Shown here one piece after another: positions 46,064-54,800 of a stretch of 64,000 bases of DNA. Positions within the stretch are counted from its first letter, which is position 1, and every line of letters starts with the position of its first letter. The translations under genes were made by a program, and so were the position numbers. The DNA comes from an uncultured Azospirillum sp. (GTDB lineage Bacteria > Pseudomonadota > Alphaproteobacteria > Azospirillales > Azospirillaceae), in contig NZ_CAMLJP010000010.1 of the NCBI RefSeq assembly GCF_946480385.1, forward strand, positions 1-64,000. Reading direction: 5' to 3'. Below the pieces are notes generated by a model. The model was not told the DNA's origin, made no database searches, and saw only the letters and a program-made list of their open reading frames with translations.

Positions 46064-48052
46064 TCACACGTCGATGTCGTCGGCCTTCACGAACTTCGCG
46101 TTGTCCTGGATGAATTTGAAGCGCAGTTCCGGCCGCTTGCCCATCAGGTCCTCCACCAGCGACCGCGTGCGCTCGCATTCCGGCTTTTCCTCCGGATCGG
46201 CGGCGTTGGGGACGACCACGCGCAGGAGCGAACGCTTGGACGGGTCCATCGTCGTGTCGCGCAGCTGGGCCGGCATCATCTCGCCCAGGCCCTTGAAGCG
46301 GCTGATGTCGGGCTTCTTGCCCTTGAACATCTTCGACAGCAGCTCGTCCTTGTGGGCGTCGTCGCGGGCGTAGACCTGCTTGTTGCCGTGGCTGAGGCGG
46401 TAGAGCGGCGGCAGGGCGAGGTAGAGGTGGCCCTCCTGGATCAGGCCCGGCATCTCGCGGTAGAAGAAGGTCATCAGCAGCGAGGCGATGTGGGCGCCGT
46501 CGACGTCGGCGTCGGTCATGATGATGACCCGCTCGTAGCGCAGCTTGTCGGTCGAGAAGTCCTTGCCGACGCCGCAGCCCAGCGCCTGGGTCAGGTCGTT
46601 CAGCTCCTGGTTGGCCTTCATCTTGTCGACCGAGGCGCTGGCGACGTTCAGGATCTTGCCGCGCAGCGGCAGGATGGCCTGGGTCTCGCGCTGGCGGGCC
46701 TGCTTGGCGGAACCGCCGGCCGAATCGCCCTCCACCAGGAAAAGCTCGGTGCCTTCGGGAGAGTTGCGCGAGCAGTCGGCCAGCTTGCCGGGCAGGCGCA
46801 GGCGGCGGGTGGCCGACTTGCGCGTCATTTCCTTGGACTGCTTGCGGCGCGCCCGTTCCTCGGCCTTCTCGATCAGGCGTTCGAGCAGGCCGTTGGCGCT
46901 CTGCGGGTCGCCGGACAGCCAATGGTCGAAATGGTCCTTCACCGCGGTCTCGACGAGGCGCTGCGCCTCCGCCGTCACCAGCTTTTCCTTGGTCTGGCCC
47001 TGGAAATGCGGTTCGCGGATGAAGACCGACAGCAGGACGCAGGCGTCGCCCATCACGTCGTCGGCGGTGACCTGCCCGGCGCGCTTGTTGTTCGTCAGCT
47101 CGCCATAGGCCTTCAGGCCGCGGGTCAGCGCGGTGCGGAGGCCAGCCTCGTGCGTGCCGCCCTGCGGGGTCGGCACGGTGTTGCAGTAAGTGTGCGAGAA
47201 GCCCTCGTCGTCGTCGGGCCACGCCACCGCCCACTCCACCCGGCCCTGGCCGTTGGGGAAGTCGAGCGCGCCGGCGAAGGGCAAGCGCGTCAGCGTCTTG
47301 CGGTCCTTCAACGCGGCATTCAGGTAATCCTGAAGCCCGCCGGGGAAATGCAGGGTCTCCGACGCGGGGGTGGTGGCGTCGACCGACAGCAGGGTCGGAT
47401 CGCAGCTCCAGCGAATTTCCACGCCGCGGTAAAGGTAGGCCTTGGAGCGCGCCAGCCGGTACAGTCGATGCGGCTCGAAATGAGCGGTCTCGCCGAAGAT
47501 TTCCGGGTCAGCGTGGAAGCGGATGGTGGTGCCACGCCGGTTGACGTTGCCACGGTGGGCCAGCGGCCCCTGCGGCAGGCCGCGGCTGTACTCCTGGACG
47601 TAGAGCTGCTTTTCGCGGGCGATTTCGACGGTCAGCCGGTCCGACAGGGCGTTCACCACCGACAGGCCGACGCCGTGCAGGCCGCCCGAGGTCTGGTAGA
47701 CCTTGTTGGAGAATTTGCCGCCGGAATGCAGCGTGGTCATGATGACCTCCAGCGCCGACTTGCCCGGATATTTCGGGTGGTCGTCGATGGGGATGCCGCG
47801 TCCGTTGTCGCGGACCATCACCGTGCCGTCGGCGGCCAGCTCCAGGTCGATCCGGCTGGCATGACCAGCCACCGCCTCGTCCATGGCGTTGTCCAGGACC
47901 TCGGCCACCAGATGGTGCAGCGCACGGTCATCGGTGCCGCCGATATACATGCCCGGCCGGCGCCGGACAGGCTCCAGCCCCTCCAGAACTTCGATGTCCT
48001 GGGCGGAATAGCTGTCGGCCTTGGGGGCCGTGTTCTCGAAAAGATCGCTCAT
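46064..48052 (-). CDS. parE: DNA topoisomerase IV subunit B
   Basis: A 662-residue type IIA topoisomerase ATPase subunit. GHKL motifs: VLDNAMDEAVAG and VRDNGRGIP; the transducer domain follows; then the TOPRIM site EGDSAGGSAKQARQRETQAILPLRGKILN, the IIMTDADVDGAHI metal site and PLYRLS. The length and the absence of the GyrB-specific insert favour ParE over GyrB, as do DISRFKGLGEM and the short C-terminus. It decatenates daughter chromosomes with ParC, which is not in the window. Confidence 0.93.
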   Translation of the reverse strand: MSDLFENTAPKADSYSAQDIEVLEGLEPVRRRPGMYIGGTDDRALHHLVAEVLDNAMDEAVAGHASRIDLELAADGTVMVRDNGRGIPIDDHPKYPGKSALEVIMTTLHSGGKFSNKVYQTSGGLHGVGLSVVNALSDRLTVEIAREKQLYVQEYSRGLPQGPLAHRGNVNRRGTTIRFHADPEIFGETAHFEPHRLYRLARSKAYLYRGVEIRWSCDPTLLSVDATTPASETLHFPGGLQDYLNAALKDRKTLTRLPFAGALDFPNGQGRVEWAVAWPDDDEGFSHTYCNTVPTPQGGTHEAGLRTALTRGLKAYGELTNNKRAGQVTADDVMGDACVLLSVFIREPHFQGQTKEKLVTAEAQRLVETAVKDHFDHWLSGDPQSANGLLERLIEKAEERARRKQSKEMTRKSATRRLRLPGKLADCSRNSPEGTELFLVEGDSAGGSAKQARQRETQAILPLRGKILNVASASVDKMKANQELNDLTQALGCGVGKDFSTDKLRYERVIIMTDADVDGAHIASLLMTFFYREMPGLIQEGHLYLALPPLYRLSHGNKQVYARDDAHKDELLSKMFKGKKPDISRFKGLGEMMPAQLRDTTMDPSKRSLLRVVVPNAADPEEKPECERTRSLVEDLMGKRPELRFKFIQDNAKFVKADDIDV

Positions 48053-48160
48053 GACGGGATGATAGGAATTTCGTCAGGGGTGCGCAAGCGCGTCCTGGGC
48101 CGTTTATAGTGCGGTGCCACAGGCTTTGGGGCAGGAATTTTTCGTGACGCCGGAGGAAGC

Positions 48161-48556
48161 ATGAGCGCAGCGGACACTTACGACTTCGACAATGGCCCTG
48201 CCCTGCGGGCCATCGCGATGCCGGCGGACACCAACCCGAACGGCGACATCTTCGGCGGCTGGCTGCTGGCACAGATGGATCTGGCCGGCGGGACGGTGGC
48301 GGTGCGGCGCAGCCATGGCCGCGTCGCCACCGTCGGGATCGAGGCGATGACCTTCCACAAGCCGGTCTTCGTCGGCGACGAGGTCAGCTGCTTCGCCCGC
48401 ATCGAGAAGGTCGGCCGCACCTCGCTGCGCGTCCGCATCGAAACCTGGGTGCGGCGCGAACGCTCCGGTTCCGACCCGATCAAGGTGACGGAGGGCGTGT
48501 TCACCTACGTTGCCATCGGCGAGGACCGCAAGCCGCGCGAAGTGCCGCCGGAGTGA
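48161..48556 (+). CDS. Acyl-CoA thioesterase, YciA-like
   Basis: A 131-residue hot-dog thioesterase. PADTNPNGDIFGGWLLAQMDLAGGTVAVRRS contains the conserved catalytic Asp region, and VGIEAMTFHKPVFVGDEVSCFARIEKVGRTSLRV completes the fold. It should hydrolyse acyl-CoA esters in the cytoplasm; YciA homologues prefer medium to long or butyryl-CoA chains. The ATG follows GGAGGAAGC. It is divergent from parE and convergent with the ArsC-like gene, with only 6 bases between the stops. Confidence 0.92.
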   Translation: MSAADTYDFDNGPALRAIAMPADTNPNGDIFGGWLLAQMDLAGGTVAVRRSHGRVATVGIEAMTFHKPVFVGDEVSCFARIEKVGRTSLRVRIETWVRRERSGSDPIKVTEGVFTYVAIGEDRKPREVPPE

Positions 48557-48562
48557 GAGGCC

Positions 48563-48997
48563 TCAGGCCGCCGGCGCCTTGACGAAGTGCTGGTGGCCGT
48601 GGTCGCACTGGCCGCGGGCATGCTTGTCGTCGCAGCTCTCGCCGGAGGTCAGGCCGATCCAGGCATGCAGCGTGGTGGGATCGAAGCCGGCCTCGCGGCG
48701 GTCGCCGACCTGGATCAACGGACGGCGGATCAGGTCGCGGTCGGCCAGCATCGCGGCCAGCGCCGTGGGTTCGTCGAGGGCGGCGGGATCGACTGCGCCG
48801 GACTTCACCGCAGCGGCGCGGCGGTTGAACCAGGCGTCGACCTCCTTGTCGCCGAAGAAGGCGCGGAGACCGGCGGCGGTCAGATCGGCGGTGGCGAGGT
48901 CGCGTTCGACCAACGTGTGGCCGGCGGCGGTCAGTTGCTGCTTCTGCTTGGCGTTCGCCGGGCAACCGGCCATTCCGTAGAAAATCACTTCGGCCAT
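48563..48997 (-). CDS. ArsC/Spx-like nitrogenase-associated protein
   Basis: A 144-residue thioredoxin-fold protein. VIFYGMAGCPANAKQKQQLTAAGHTLVERDL has Cys12 in the ArsC position but without the second active-site cysteine, and RDLIRRPLIQVGDRREAGFDP matches the ArsC R-x-P stretch. The His/Cys-rich tail (ESCDDKHARGQCDHGHQHF) could bind metal. The pattern resembles the nitrogenase-associated protein family found in diazotrophs such as Azospirillum; no nif gene is nearby, so the role is inferred from the family only. Confidence 0.8.
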   Translation of the reverse strand: MAEVIFYGMAGCPANAKQKQQLTAAGHTLVERDLATADLTAAGLRAFFGDKEVDAWFNRRAAAVKSGAVDPAALDEPTALAAMLADRDLIRRPLIQVGDRREAGFDPTTLHAWIGLTSGESCDDKHARGQCDHGHQHFVKAPAA

Positions 48998-49081
48998 GGG
49001 GCACTCCGCTGCTGGATGAGGGATCCTGATCCGGGGAGCAATCAGGACCGATTTCGTCCAGTCTAACGGCGGTGCAGCATG

Positions 49082-49117
49082 AAAAAGGGCGCGACATTCT
49101 GCCGCGCCCGCATTTTT
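49082..49117 (-). terminator. Terminator after the ABC transporter operon
   Basis: GGGCGCG (49087-49093) and CGCGCCC (49103-49109) form a 7-base stem; on the minus strand it is followed by five T (49086-49082) and preceded by an A run (49112-49117). It lies about 38 bases beyond the stop of the substrate-binding gene. Confidence 0.8.
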
Positions 49118-49147
49118 TCTATGGGTATTCCGAAGCGGCCGGAAGGC

Positions 49148-50176
49148 TCACTTCTGCAGGCGCTTCAGCGCGTCCTCGACGAACTGGTTGGTGTAGGTCT
49201 TGGACAGGTCGATGTTGGCGGACGCCACCGCCGGGTCGAAGGCCTTCAGCACCTTCAGCGCGGCTTCGGCACCGTCCTGGGTGAAGCGGCCGTCGGGCGA
49301 ATAGGTCGGCTTGGAATGTTCGAAGGCCTTGGCGTAGAGGTCCTTGTTGCCGAGGAAATACTCCGGCGGCAGCACCTTCAGCACATCCTCGGTGCTGGCC
49401 TTGTTCAGCCACAGCAGGGTGCGGGCGAAGACGTCGGCCAGCGCCTGGGTGGTCTTCGGATTCTCCTTCACGAAGTCCGGCTTGGTGTAGAGCACGGCGG
49501 CGGGATAGGGACCACCATAAACCTCCATGGTGCCCTTGGCCGTCCGGGTGTCGGCCAGTACGGTGATGTCGCCGTCGGCCTCGGCCTGGCTGATGACCGG
49601 GTCGAGGTTGACGATGGCGTCGATTTCCCCGCGCTTGATCGCGGCGATGGCGCTGGGGCCGCCGCCGACGCCGATGACCGACACGTCGTCCGGCTTCATG
49701 CCCAGAGAGGTCAGAACATAGTTCAGCATGAAGTTGGTGGAGGAGCCGGGGGCGGTCACGCCGACCTTCTTGCCCTTCAGATCCTTCACCGACTTGACGG
49801 TGCCGGCCTTGTTGACAGCGGCCAGCACGATGCCGGGATAGCGGCCGAGCTGCGTCACCGCGACGATGGGCTGGCCCTTGGCCTGCATTTGGATGGTGTG
49901 GTCGTAGGCGCCGGTCACCACGTCGGCCGAGCCGCCGACCAGGGCCTGCAGGCTCTTGGCGCCGCCGCCGAAGTCGCTGATCTCAACGTTCAGTCCGGCA
50001 TCCTTGAAGTAGCCGAGCCGTTCGGCCAGCGTCAGCGGAAGATAGTAGAGCAGCGGCTTGCCGCCGACCGCGATCTTGATGTCGGTCTTCTCAAGCTTGT
50101 CCTGCGCCGCGGCCAGCCCGGCCGATCCGAGGGTCATGACGACCGCGGCGGCCGCGATCAGCGATTTGAATTTCAT
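49148..50176 (-). CDS. NitT/TauT-type ABC transporter substrate-binding protein
   Basis: A 342-residue periplasmic binding protein of the NMT1/SsuA class. A signal peptide (LIAAAAVVMTLGSAGLAAAQ) is followed by KTDIKIAVGGKPLLYYLPLTLAERLGYFKDAGLNVEI and the ligand-loop VGVTAPGSSTNFMLNYVL with GGPSAIAAIKRGEIDAIVNLDPVISQ. Family members bind nitrate, taurine, sulfonates or thiamine precursors; the ligand cannot be read here. It is the last gene of an ATPase-permease-binding protein operon and is followed by a terminator. Confidence 0.92.
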   Translation of the reverse strand: MKFKSLIAAAAVVMTLGSAGLAAAQDKLEKTDIKIAVGGKPLLYYLPLTLAERLGYFKDAGLNVEISDFGGGAKSLQALVGGSADVVTGAYDHTIQMQAKGQPIVAVTQLGRYPGIVLAAVNKAGTVKSVKDLKGKKVGVTAPGSSTNFMLNYVLTSLGMKPDDVSVIGVGGGPSAIAAIKRGEIDAIVNLDPVISQAEADGDITVLADTRTAKGTMEVYGGPYPAAVLYTKPDFVKENPKTTQALADVFARTLLWLNKASTEDVLKVLPPEYFLGNKDLYAKAFEHSKPTYSPDGRFTQDGAEAALKVLKAFDPAVASANIDLSKTYTNQFVEDALKRLQK

Positions 50177-50197
50177 TGGTTTCCTCCCTTTTGGATC

Positions 50198-50998
50198 TCA
50201 GTGCTGCCCGCCGTGGTTGTCCTGCGGGCGCCAGTGCAGAAGCCGCTTCTCGATCATGGTGACGCCGGTGTCGATCAGGACGACGAAGATCGTCAGCACC
50301 AGCATGCCGGAGAAGACGCCGACGGTGTCGAACACGCCCTCCGCCTGATGGATGCGGTAGCCCAGCCCGGCGGCGGAACCCAGATATTCGCCCACCACCG
50401 CGCCGACCATGGCGAAGCCGACGGCGGTGTGCAGCGAGGAGAAGACCCAGGACAGGGCCGAGGGCAGATAGACATGCCGGAACAGGTCGCGGGAGCTGGC
50501 GCCCAGCATGCGGGCATTGGCCAGCACCACCGGGCTGACCTCCTTCACGCCCTGATAGACATTGAAGAAGACGATGAAGAAGACCAGCGTCACCCCCAGC
50601 GCCACCTTCGACCAGATGCCGAGCCCGAGCCACAGCGCGAAGATCGGTGCCAGCACCACGCGGGGCAGCGCGTTGACCGCCTTGATGTAGGGGTCGAAGA
50701 CGATGGAGACCAACGGCGCGCGGGCGAACCAGAAGCCGAAGGCGATGCCCGCCACCGTACCGATGATGAAGGCCAGCGCGGTCTCCAGCAGCGTGATGCC
50801 CAGGTGATACCAGATGACGCCCGATGCGAAATCGGCCCAGGTGCGGGCCAGCACCGCCCCCGGCGTGCCGAAGAAGAAGGGACTGAGGATCTTGGTGTCG
50901 GTCAGGACGTGCCAGATCAGGAAGAAGGCGATCAGGACGCCCAGCTGAAGCAGCAGGATGACCGGACGGCTGGGCAGGCGTTTGGCGTGGGATCTCAT
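50198..50998 (-). CDS. ABC transporter permease
   Basis: A 266-residue inner membrane permease with about six membrane segments (VILLLQLGVLIAFFLIWHVL first). The EAA-type loop reads NARMLGASSRDLFRHVYLPSALSWVFSSLHTAVGFAMVGAVVGEYLG, the binding-protein-dependent (BPD_transp_1) motif for contact with the ATPase. It lies 7 bases after the ATPase gene and 21 bases before the binding-protein gene. Confidence 0.92.
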   Translation of the reverse strand: MRSHAKRLPSRPVILLLQLGVLIAFFLIWHVLTDTKILSPFFFGTPGAVLARTWADFASGVIWYHLGITLLETALAFIIGTVAGIAFGFWFARAPLVSIVFDPYIKAVNALPRVVLAPIFALWLGLGIWSKVALGVTLVFFIVFFNVYQGVKEVSPVVLANARMLGASSRDLFRHVYLPSALSWVFSSLHTAVGFAMVGAVVGEYLGSAAGLGYRIHQAEGVFDTVGVFSGMLVLTIFVVLIDTGVTMIEKRLLHWRPQDNHGGQH

Positions 50999-51005
50999 GA
51001 TGTCG

Positions 51006-51827
51006 TCACCGCAGCTTGGTCTGGGCGTAGCCCTTCAGCACCTCGTCGCGCAGCTGCGCCCAGATCTCCTGGTGCAGGGCGAGGAAACGCGGAGTCATGC
51101 GGATTTCCGCCACGTCGCGCGGGCGGTCCAGGTCAATGCGGTATTCGCCGATCAGCCGCGACCCCGGCCCGGCGGACAGAACCAGAACCCGGTCTGACAT
51201 GGCGATGGCCTCCTCCAGGTCGTGGGTGATGAAGACCACCGACTTGCGGTCCGCCGCCCACAGGTCGAGAAGCTCGTTCTCCATCATCTGGCGGGTCTGG
51301 ACGTCGAGCGCCGAGAAGGGCTCGTCCATCAGGATGATCTTCGGATCGACGATCAGCGTCTGGGCCAACGCCACGCGCTTGCGCATGCCGCCCGACAGCT
51401 GGTGCGGGAAGCGGTCGCCGAACCCCTCCAGCCCGACACGGGACAGCCAGGGCCGGGCGCGCTCCCGCGCCTCGGACTTTGAAACCCCGCGGAACTCCAG
51501 GCCGGCGGCGACATTGTCGAGCGCCGACTTCCAGGGCATCAGCGCCTCGGCCTGGAACATGTAGCCGGCCTTGGGATTGATGCCGGTCACCGGCTGCCCG
51601 AAGGTGAGCGCGCGGCCCTCGCTTGGTTTCAGCAGACCGGCGGCGACGTTCAGCATCGTCGATTTGCCGCTGCCGGTCGGGCCGACGATCGACACGAACT
51701 CCCCATCGGCGACGGTAAAGCTGGCGCCCTGTACGGCGGTGTAGGAACGTCCCCGGCCGTCGGGTGAGGGAAAGGTGCAGGTCACGCCTTCCAGCTGAAG
51801 GGCGGGCGCCGCGGCGGCCTCGGCCAT
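51006..51827 (-). CDS. ABC transporter ATP-binding protein (NitT/TauT type)
   Basis: A 273-residue ATPase. Walker A GPTGSGKST (49-57), the Q loop, signature LSGGMRKRVALAQ, Walker B IILMDEPFSALD and the H loop (FITHDLEEA) are complete. It has the length of SsuB/TauB-like ATPases. First gene of the operon, with overlapping or short spacings to the permease. It is divergent from the FtsH-type protease across a 268-base gap in which I see no riboswitch. Confidence 0.93.
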   Translation of the reverse strand: MAEAAAAPALQLEGVTCTFPSPDGRGRSYTAVQGASFTVADGEFVSIVGPTGSGKSTMLNVAAGLLKPSEGRALTFGQPVTGINPKAGYMFQAEALMPWKSALDNVAAGLEFRGVSKSEARERARPWLSRVGLEGFGDRFPHQLSGGMRKRVALAQTLIVDPKIILMDEPFSALDVQTRQMMENELLDLWAADRKSVVFITHDLEEAIAMSDRVLVLSAGPGSRLIGEYRIDLDRPRDVAEIRMTPRFLALHQEIWAQLRDEVLKGYAQTKLR

Positions 51828-52095
51828 GTCGGTATGGTCCTTATCTTTTTGGCGGTGCGGTTCGGCAGGCGGTGCGCTTTGGTTGGAATGCCATACTGTC
51901 CGAACTGGGGCCTATCGGCAACCGATTGAGATCTCCGTGGAATCCGAAAGGAGCCATTCCGCAAACGCACCGCTTACGGTGTCAAAGAAGGGACGCGGGC
52001 CCTTATCGGTTGCCGCGGCGGCCCGCCGTCCAGCATCAATGCTTCCATCAATGGCATAGATCGAAAGCCAGTCCTTTTTCCTTCGCGGAGCCGAT

Positions 52096-53877
52096 ATGCC
52101 CACGCTGCCGAAACGCCCGTTGATCGCACTTGCCGTCCTGGCCGCCCTGCTCGCCGCGTGGCTCGGTTTCGCCGCCTGGTACGATCACCACCAGCGGGCG
52201 GACGAGCGGCCGGCCAGCTATAGCGCGCTGATCGAGCAGGCCGGGCGCGGGGAGATCAGCTCCATCACCTTCGCCAACGGCACCGGCCATGCGGTCGCCG
52301 CCGATGGCAGCCGCTATCGCGTGGTCATGCCGGTTACCGACGATCTGCTGAAGGAAATGCGCGCCCACGCAGTCGCCATCTCCTTCGAAGAGGGGCCCGG
52401 CGGGCTGATGGCGCAGACGGTGGGCGTGCTCGACCGTGCCGCGCCCTTCGTGGTGGTGGCTCTGCTGATCGGCGGGCTGCTGATGAGCGGCGGGCAGTTC
52501 TTCGGCATGGGCCGCGCCACCCGCGTGCGGCCGGAGGACACCAGCACGGTGTTCGCCGACGTGGCCGGCGTCGACGAGGCGAAGGAGGAACTGCGCGAGA
52601 CGGTGCAGTTCCTGAAGGACCCGCGCCGCTTCGCTATGGCCGGCGCCCGCGTGCCGAAGGGCATCCTGCTGGTCGGCCCGCCCGGCACCGGCAAGACCAT
52701 GCTGGCCAAGGCGGCGGCGGGCGAGGCCGGCGTGCCGTTCTTCGCCGCGTCGGGGTCGGACTTCGTCGAGATGTTCGTCGGTCTGGGTGCGGCGCGCGTG
52801 CGCAGCCTGTTCAAGACCGCCCGCGCCAATGCCCCCTGCATCCTGTTCATCGACGAGATCGACGCGCTGGCCGGCAAGCGCGGCGAATCGACCAGCCATT
52901 CCGAACGCGAGCAGACGCTGAACCAGCTGCTGGTGGAGATGGACGGCATCGTCGAGGGTGGCGAGGTGGTGGTGATCGCCGCCACCAACCGGTCGGAAAT
53001 GCTGGACCCCGCCGTGCTGCGCCCCGGTCGCTTCGACCGCCATATCCATGTCAGCCTGCCCGATGTCGCCGGGCGCGAGGCCATCCTGGGCGTCCATGCC
53101 GGCCGCCTGACTCTCGCCCCGGACGTCTGCGCGCGGACGGTGGCGCGCGGGACGCCGGGCTTCTCCGGCGCGGAACTCGCCAACCTGACCAACGAGGCGG
53201 CGCTGTCGGCAGCGCGCCAGGGCCGCGTCGTCGTCACCATGGCGGATTACGAGGCCGCCAAGGACCGCGTGCTGATGGGTGCAGAGCGCCGCAGCCTCGC
53301 TCTGACAGCGCATGAACGGCGGCTGATCGCGGTGCATGAGGCCGGCCACGCTCTGGTGTCCTTGCGCTGCCCGCAGGCCGACCCGATCCACAAGGCCACC
53401 ATCATCCCGCGCGGCGGCGCGCTGGGCATGGTGGTGCGGCTGCCGGAGGGCGACCGCGTCTCGGTCTCGCGCGCCAAGCTGATGGCTGACATCGCCGTCG
53501 CCATGGCCGGCCGCGCGGCGGAAGAGATGGCCTTCGGACCCGATCACGTCACCACCGGAGCCGAGGCCGACTTCCGCGCCGCCACCGATCTGGCCCGCCG
53601 CATGGTCACCGCCTGGGGCATGAGCGAGGAGATCGGCTTCGTCGCCCATGCGGCGGCGGAACCGGGCGCGCGGTCGGAACGGACGGCATGGCGAATCGAC
53701 GAGGAGGTCCGCCGCCTCACCGACGAAGGCATGGAGCATGCCCGCCGCCTGCTGCGCACCAACCGCGACGCGCTGGACGGCATCGCCCAGGCCCTGCTGG
53801 AGCGTGAGACCCTGAGCGGCGGCGAGATCGCCGAACTGGCCGACCGCGAGCAGGAGCGCGCCACCGAGGCGGCCTGA
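52096..53877 (+). CDS. FtsH-family ATP-dependent zinc metalloprotease (paralogue type)
   Basis: A 593-residue membrane AAA protease. TM1 about 8-27; a periplasmic FtsH_ext region (about 35-110); TM2 about 115-132; Walker A GPPGTGKT (194-201); Walker B ILFIDEID (249-256); SRH RPGRFDR (309-315); zinc site HEAGH (414-418); third ligand Asp492. It is shorter than the housekeeping FtsH (about 640) and lacks its C-terminal tail, so it is probably a second, specialised copy. It is divergent from an ABC operon, and no HflKC genes are present. Confidence 0.85.
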   Translation: MPTLPKRPLIALAVLAALLAAWLGFAAWYDHHQRADERPASYSALIEQAGRGEISSITFANGTGHAVAADGSRYRVVMPVTDDLLKEMRAHAVAISFEEGPGGLMAQTVGVLDRAAPFVVVALLIGGLLMSGGQFFGMGRATRVRPEDTSTVFADVAGVDEAKEELRETVQFLKDPRRFAMAGARVPKGILLVGPPGTGKTMLAKAAAGEAGVPFFAASGSDFVEMFVGLGAARVRSLFKTARANAPCILFIDEIDALAGKRGESTSHSEREQTLNQLLVEMDGIVEGGEVVVIAATNRSEMLDPAVLRPGRFDRHIHVSLPDVAGREAILGVHAGRLTLAPDVCARTVARGTPGFSGAELANLTNEAALSAARQGRVVVTMADYEAAKDRVLMGAERRSLALTAHERRLIAVHEAGHALVSLRCPQADPIHKATIIPRGGALGMVVRLPEGDRVSVSRAKLMADIAVAMAGRAAEEMAFGPDHVTTGAEADFRAATDLARRMVTAWGMSEEIGFVAHAAAEPGARSERTAWRIDEEVRRLTDEGMEHARRLLRTNRDALDGIAQALLERETLSGGEIAELADREQERATEAA

Positions 53878-53905
53878 GGCCGGGGAGGTTTCATGCGGAT
53901 TCTCT

Positions 53906-53941
53906 TAATAAGGAAATGTCCCGTAATAAGGAAATGTCCCG
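53906..53941 (+). repeat. Perfect 18-bp tandem duplication
   Basis: TAATAAGGAAATGTCCCG at 53906-53923 is repeated exactly at 53924-53941, with no spacer. It lies in the 134-base gap between the FtsH-type gene and the binding-protein gene at 54012. The unit carries an AT-rich word that could be part of a promoter. Confidence 0.85.
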
Positions 53942-54011
53942 CATTGCGGCATGGGTGCATACGGGAGTAGACTGACCTTTACGCGAATTGGGGTTACAGG
54001 AGAGGGGCGCG

Positions 54012-54800
54012 ATGACGGGGCCGCTATCCCGCCGCAGGGTTTTGCAGACCGCGCTGCCTCTCCTCTCCGCCCTTCCCTTCCTGGAGTCGCGGCCGGCGGC
54101 GGCGCACCCCACCCCCACCGTCATCCGTGTCGGCGCCTATGAGTTTCCGCCCTATGTCGACGAAACGGGCGGCGGCGTCACGCGCGACCTGCTGGACCTG
54201 TTCAACGCCGTCCAGGGTGAATTCCGGTTCGAGATGGTGAGGACCGCTCCGCAGCGGCGCTATGACGATCTGGAACAGGGGCGGTTCGACATGATCGCCT
54301 TCGAATGCCTCAATTGGGGCTGGCAGGATCGTCCGGTCGATGCCACCCGGCCCTTCCTGCGCGATGCGGAGGTGTTCGTCGCCAGGGCAGCGCCGGGGAT
54401 CGATCAGCATTTCTTCGACGACCTGAGCGGCAAGTCGATTCTCGGACGTCTGGGCTATCACTACGCCTTCGCCGGGTTCGAGGCCGATCCAAAGCTGCTG
54501 GAGCAGCGCCACCACACCCGCGTCACGGTGACGCATGAGGGCAATGTCCGCAGCGTCGCCGCCGGCCGGGCCGACCTCGCCATCGTCACCCGCTCCTTCC
54601 TGACCCGCTTCCTGCAACGTGAGCCGGACCTGGCCCGGCAGGTGCTGGTGTCGGAGCGCACCGACCAGATTTACGAGCACACCATCCTGACGCGGCGCGG
54701 CCGGGCGATCACCGCCGGCTGGCTCGATGCGCTGCTGAACCGGCTGGAGGCCGACGGACGGCTGGAAACCTTGTGGCGGCGCAGCGGAATCATCGCGTGA
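54012..54800 (+). CDS. Periplasmic solute-binding protein (SBP_bac_3), Tat-like signal
   Basis: A 262-residue type 3 extracellular binding protein. The signal peptide has a twin-arginine-like SRRRVLQ (residues 6-12) before a hydrophobic stretch, suggesting Tat export. The mature part begins VIRVGAYEFPPYVDETGGGVTRDLLDLFN and includes DDLEQGRFDMIAFE, the standard amino-acid-binding fold, and ITAGWLDALLNRLEADGRLETLWRR at the end. There is no ABC permease nearby. It overlaps the following membrane phosphatase gene by 4 bases (GTGA), so it probably serves as a sensor subunit rather than a transporter part. Confidence 0.88.
   Translation: MTGPLSRRRVLQTALPLLSALPFLESRPAAAHPTPTVIRVGAYEFPPYVDETGGGVTRDLLDLFNAVQGEFRFEMVRTAPQRRYDDLEQGRFDMIAFECLNWGWQDRPVDATRPFLRDAEVFVARAAPGIDQHFFDDLSGKSILGRLGYHYAFAGFEADPKLLEQRHHTRVTVTHEGNVRSVAAGRADLAIVTRSFLTRFLQREPDLARQVLVSERTDQIYEHTILTRRGRAITAGWLDALLNRLEADGRLETLWRRSGIIA

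Noticed and set aside
45944..48109. A long open frame antisense to parE (about 720 codons).
   Set aside because: It has Ala/Arg/Gly-rich filler composition and no domain; it is a codon-bias shadow of parE.
49079..51229. A long open frame antisense to the ABC transporter operon.
   Set aside because: Three well-defined ABC genes occupy the other strand; the antisense protein has no signature.
51828..52095. Possible riboswitch upstream of the ABC transporter.
   Set aside because: No TPP, cobalamin or other riboswitch core motif could be found by eye on either strand.
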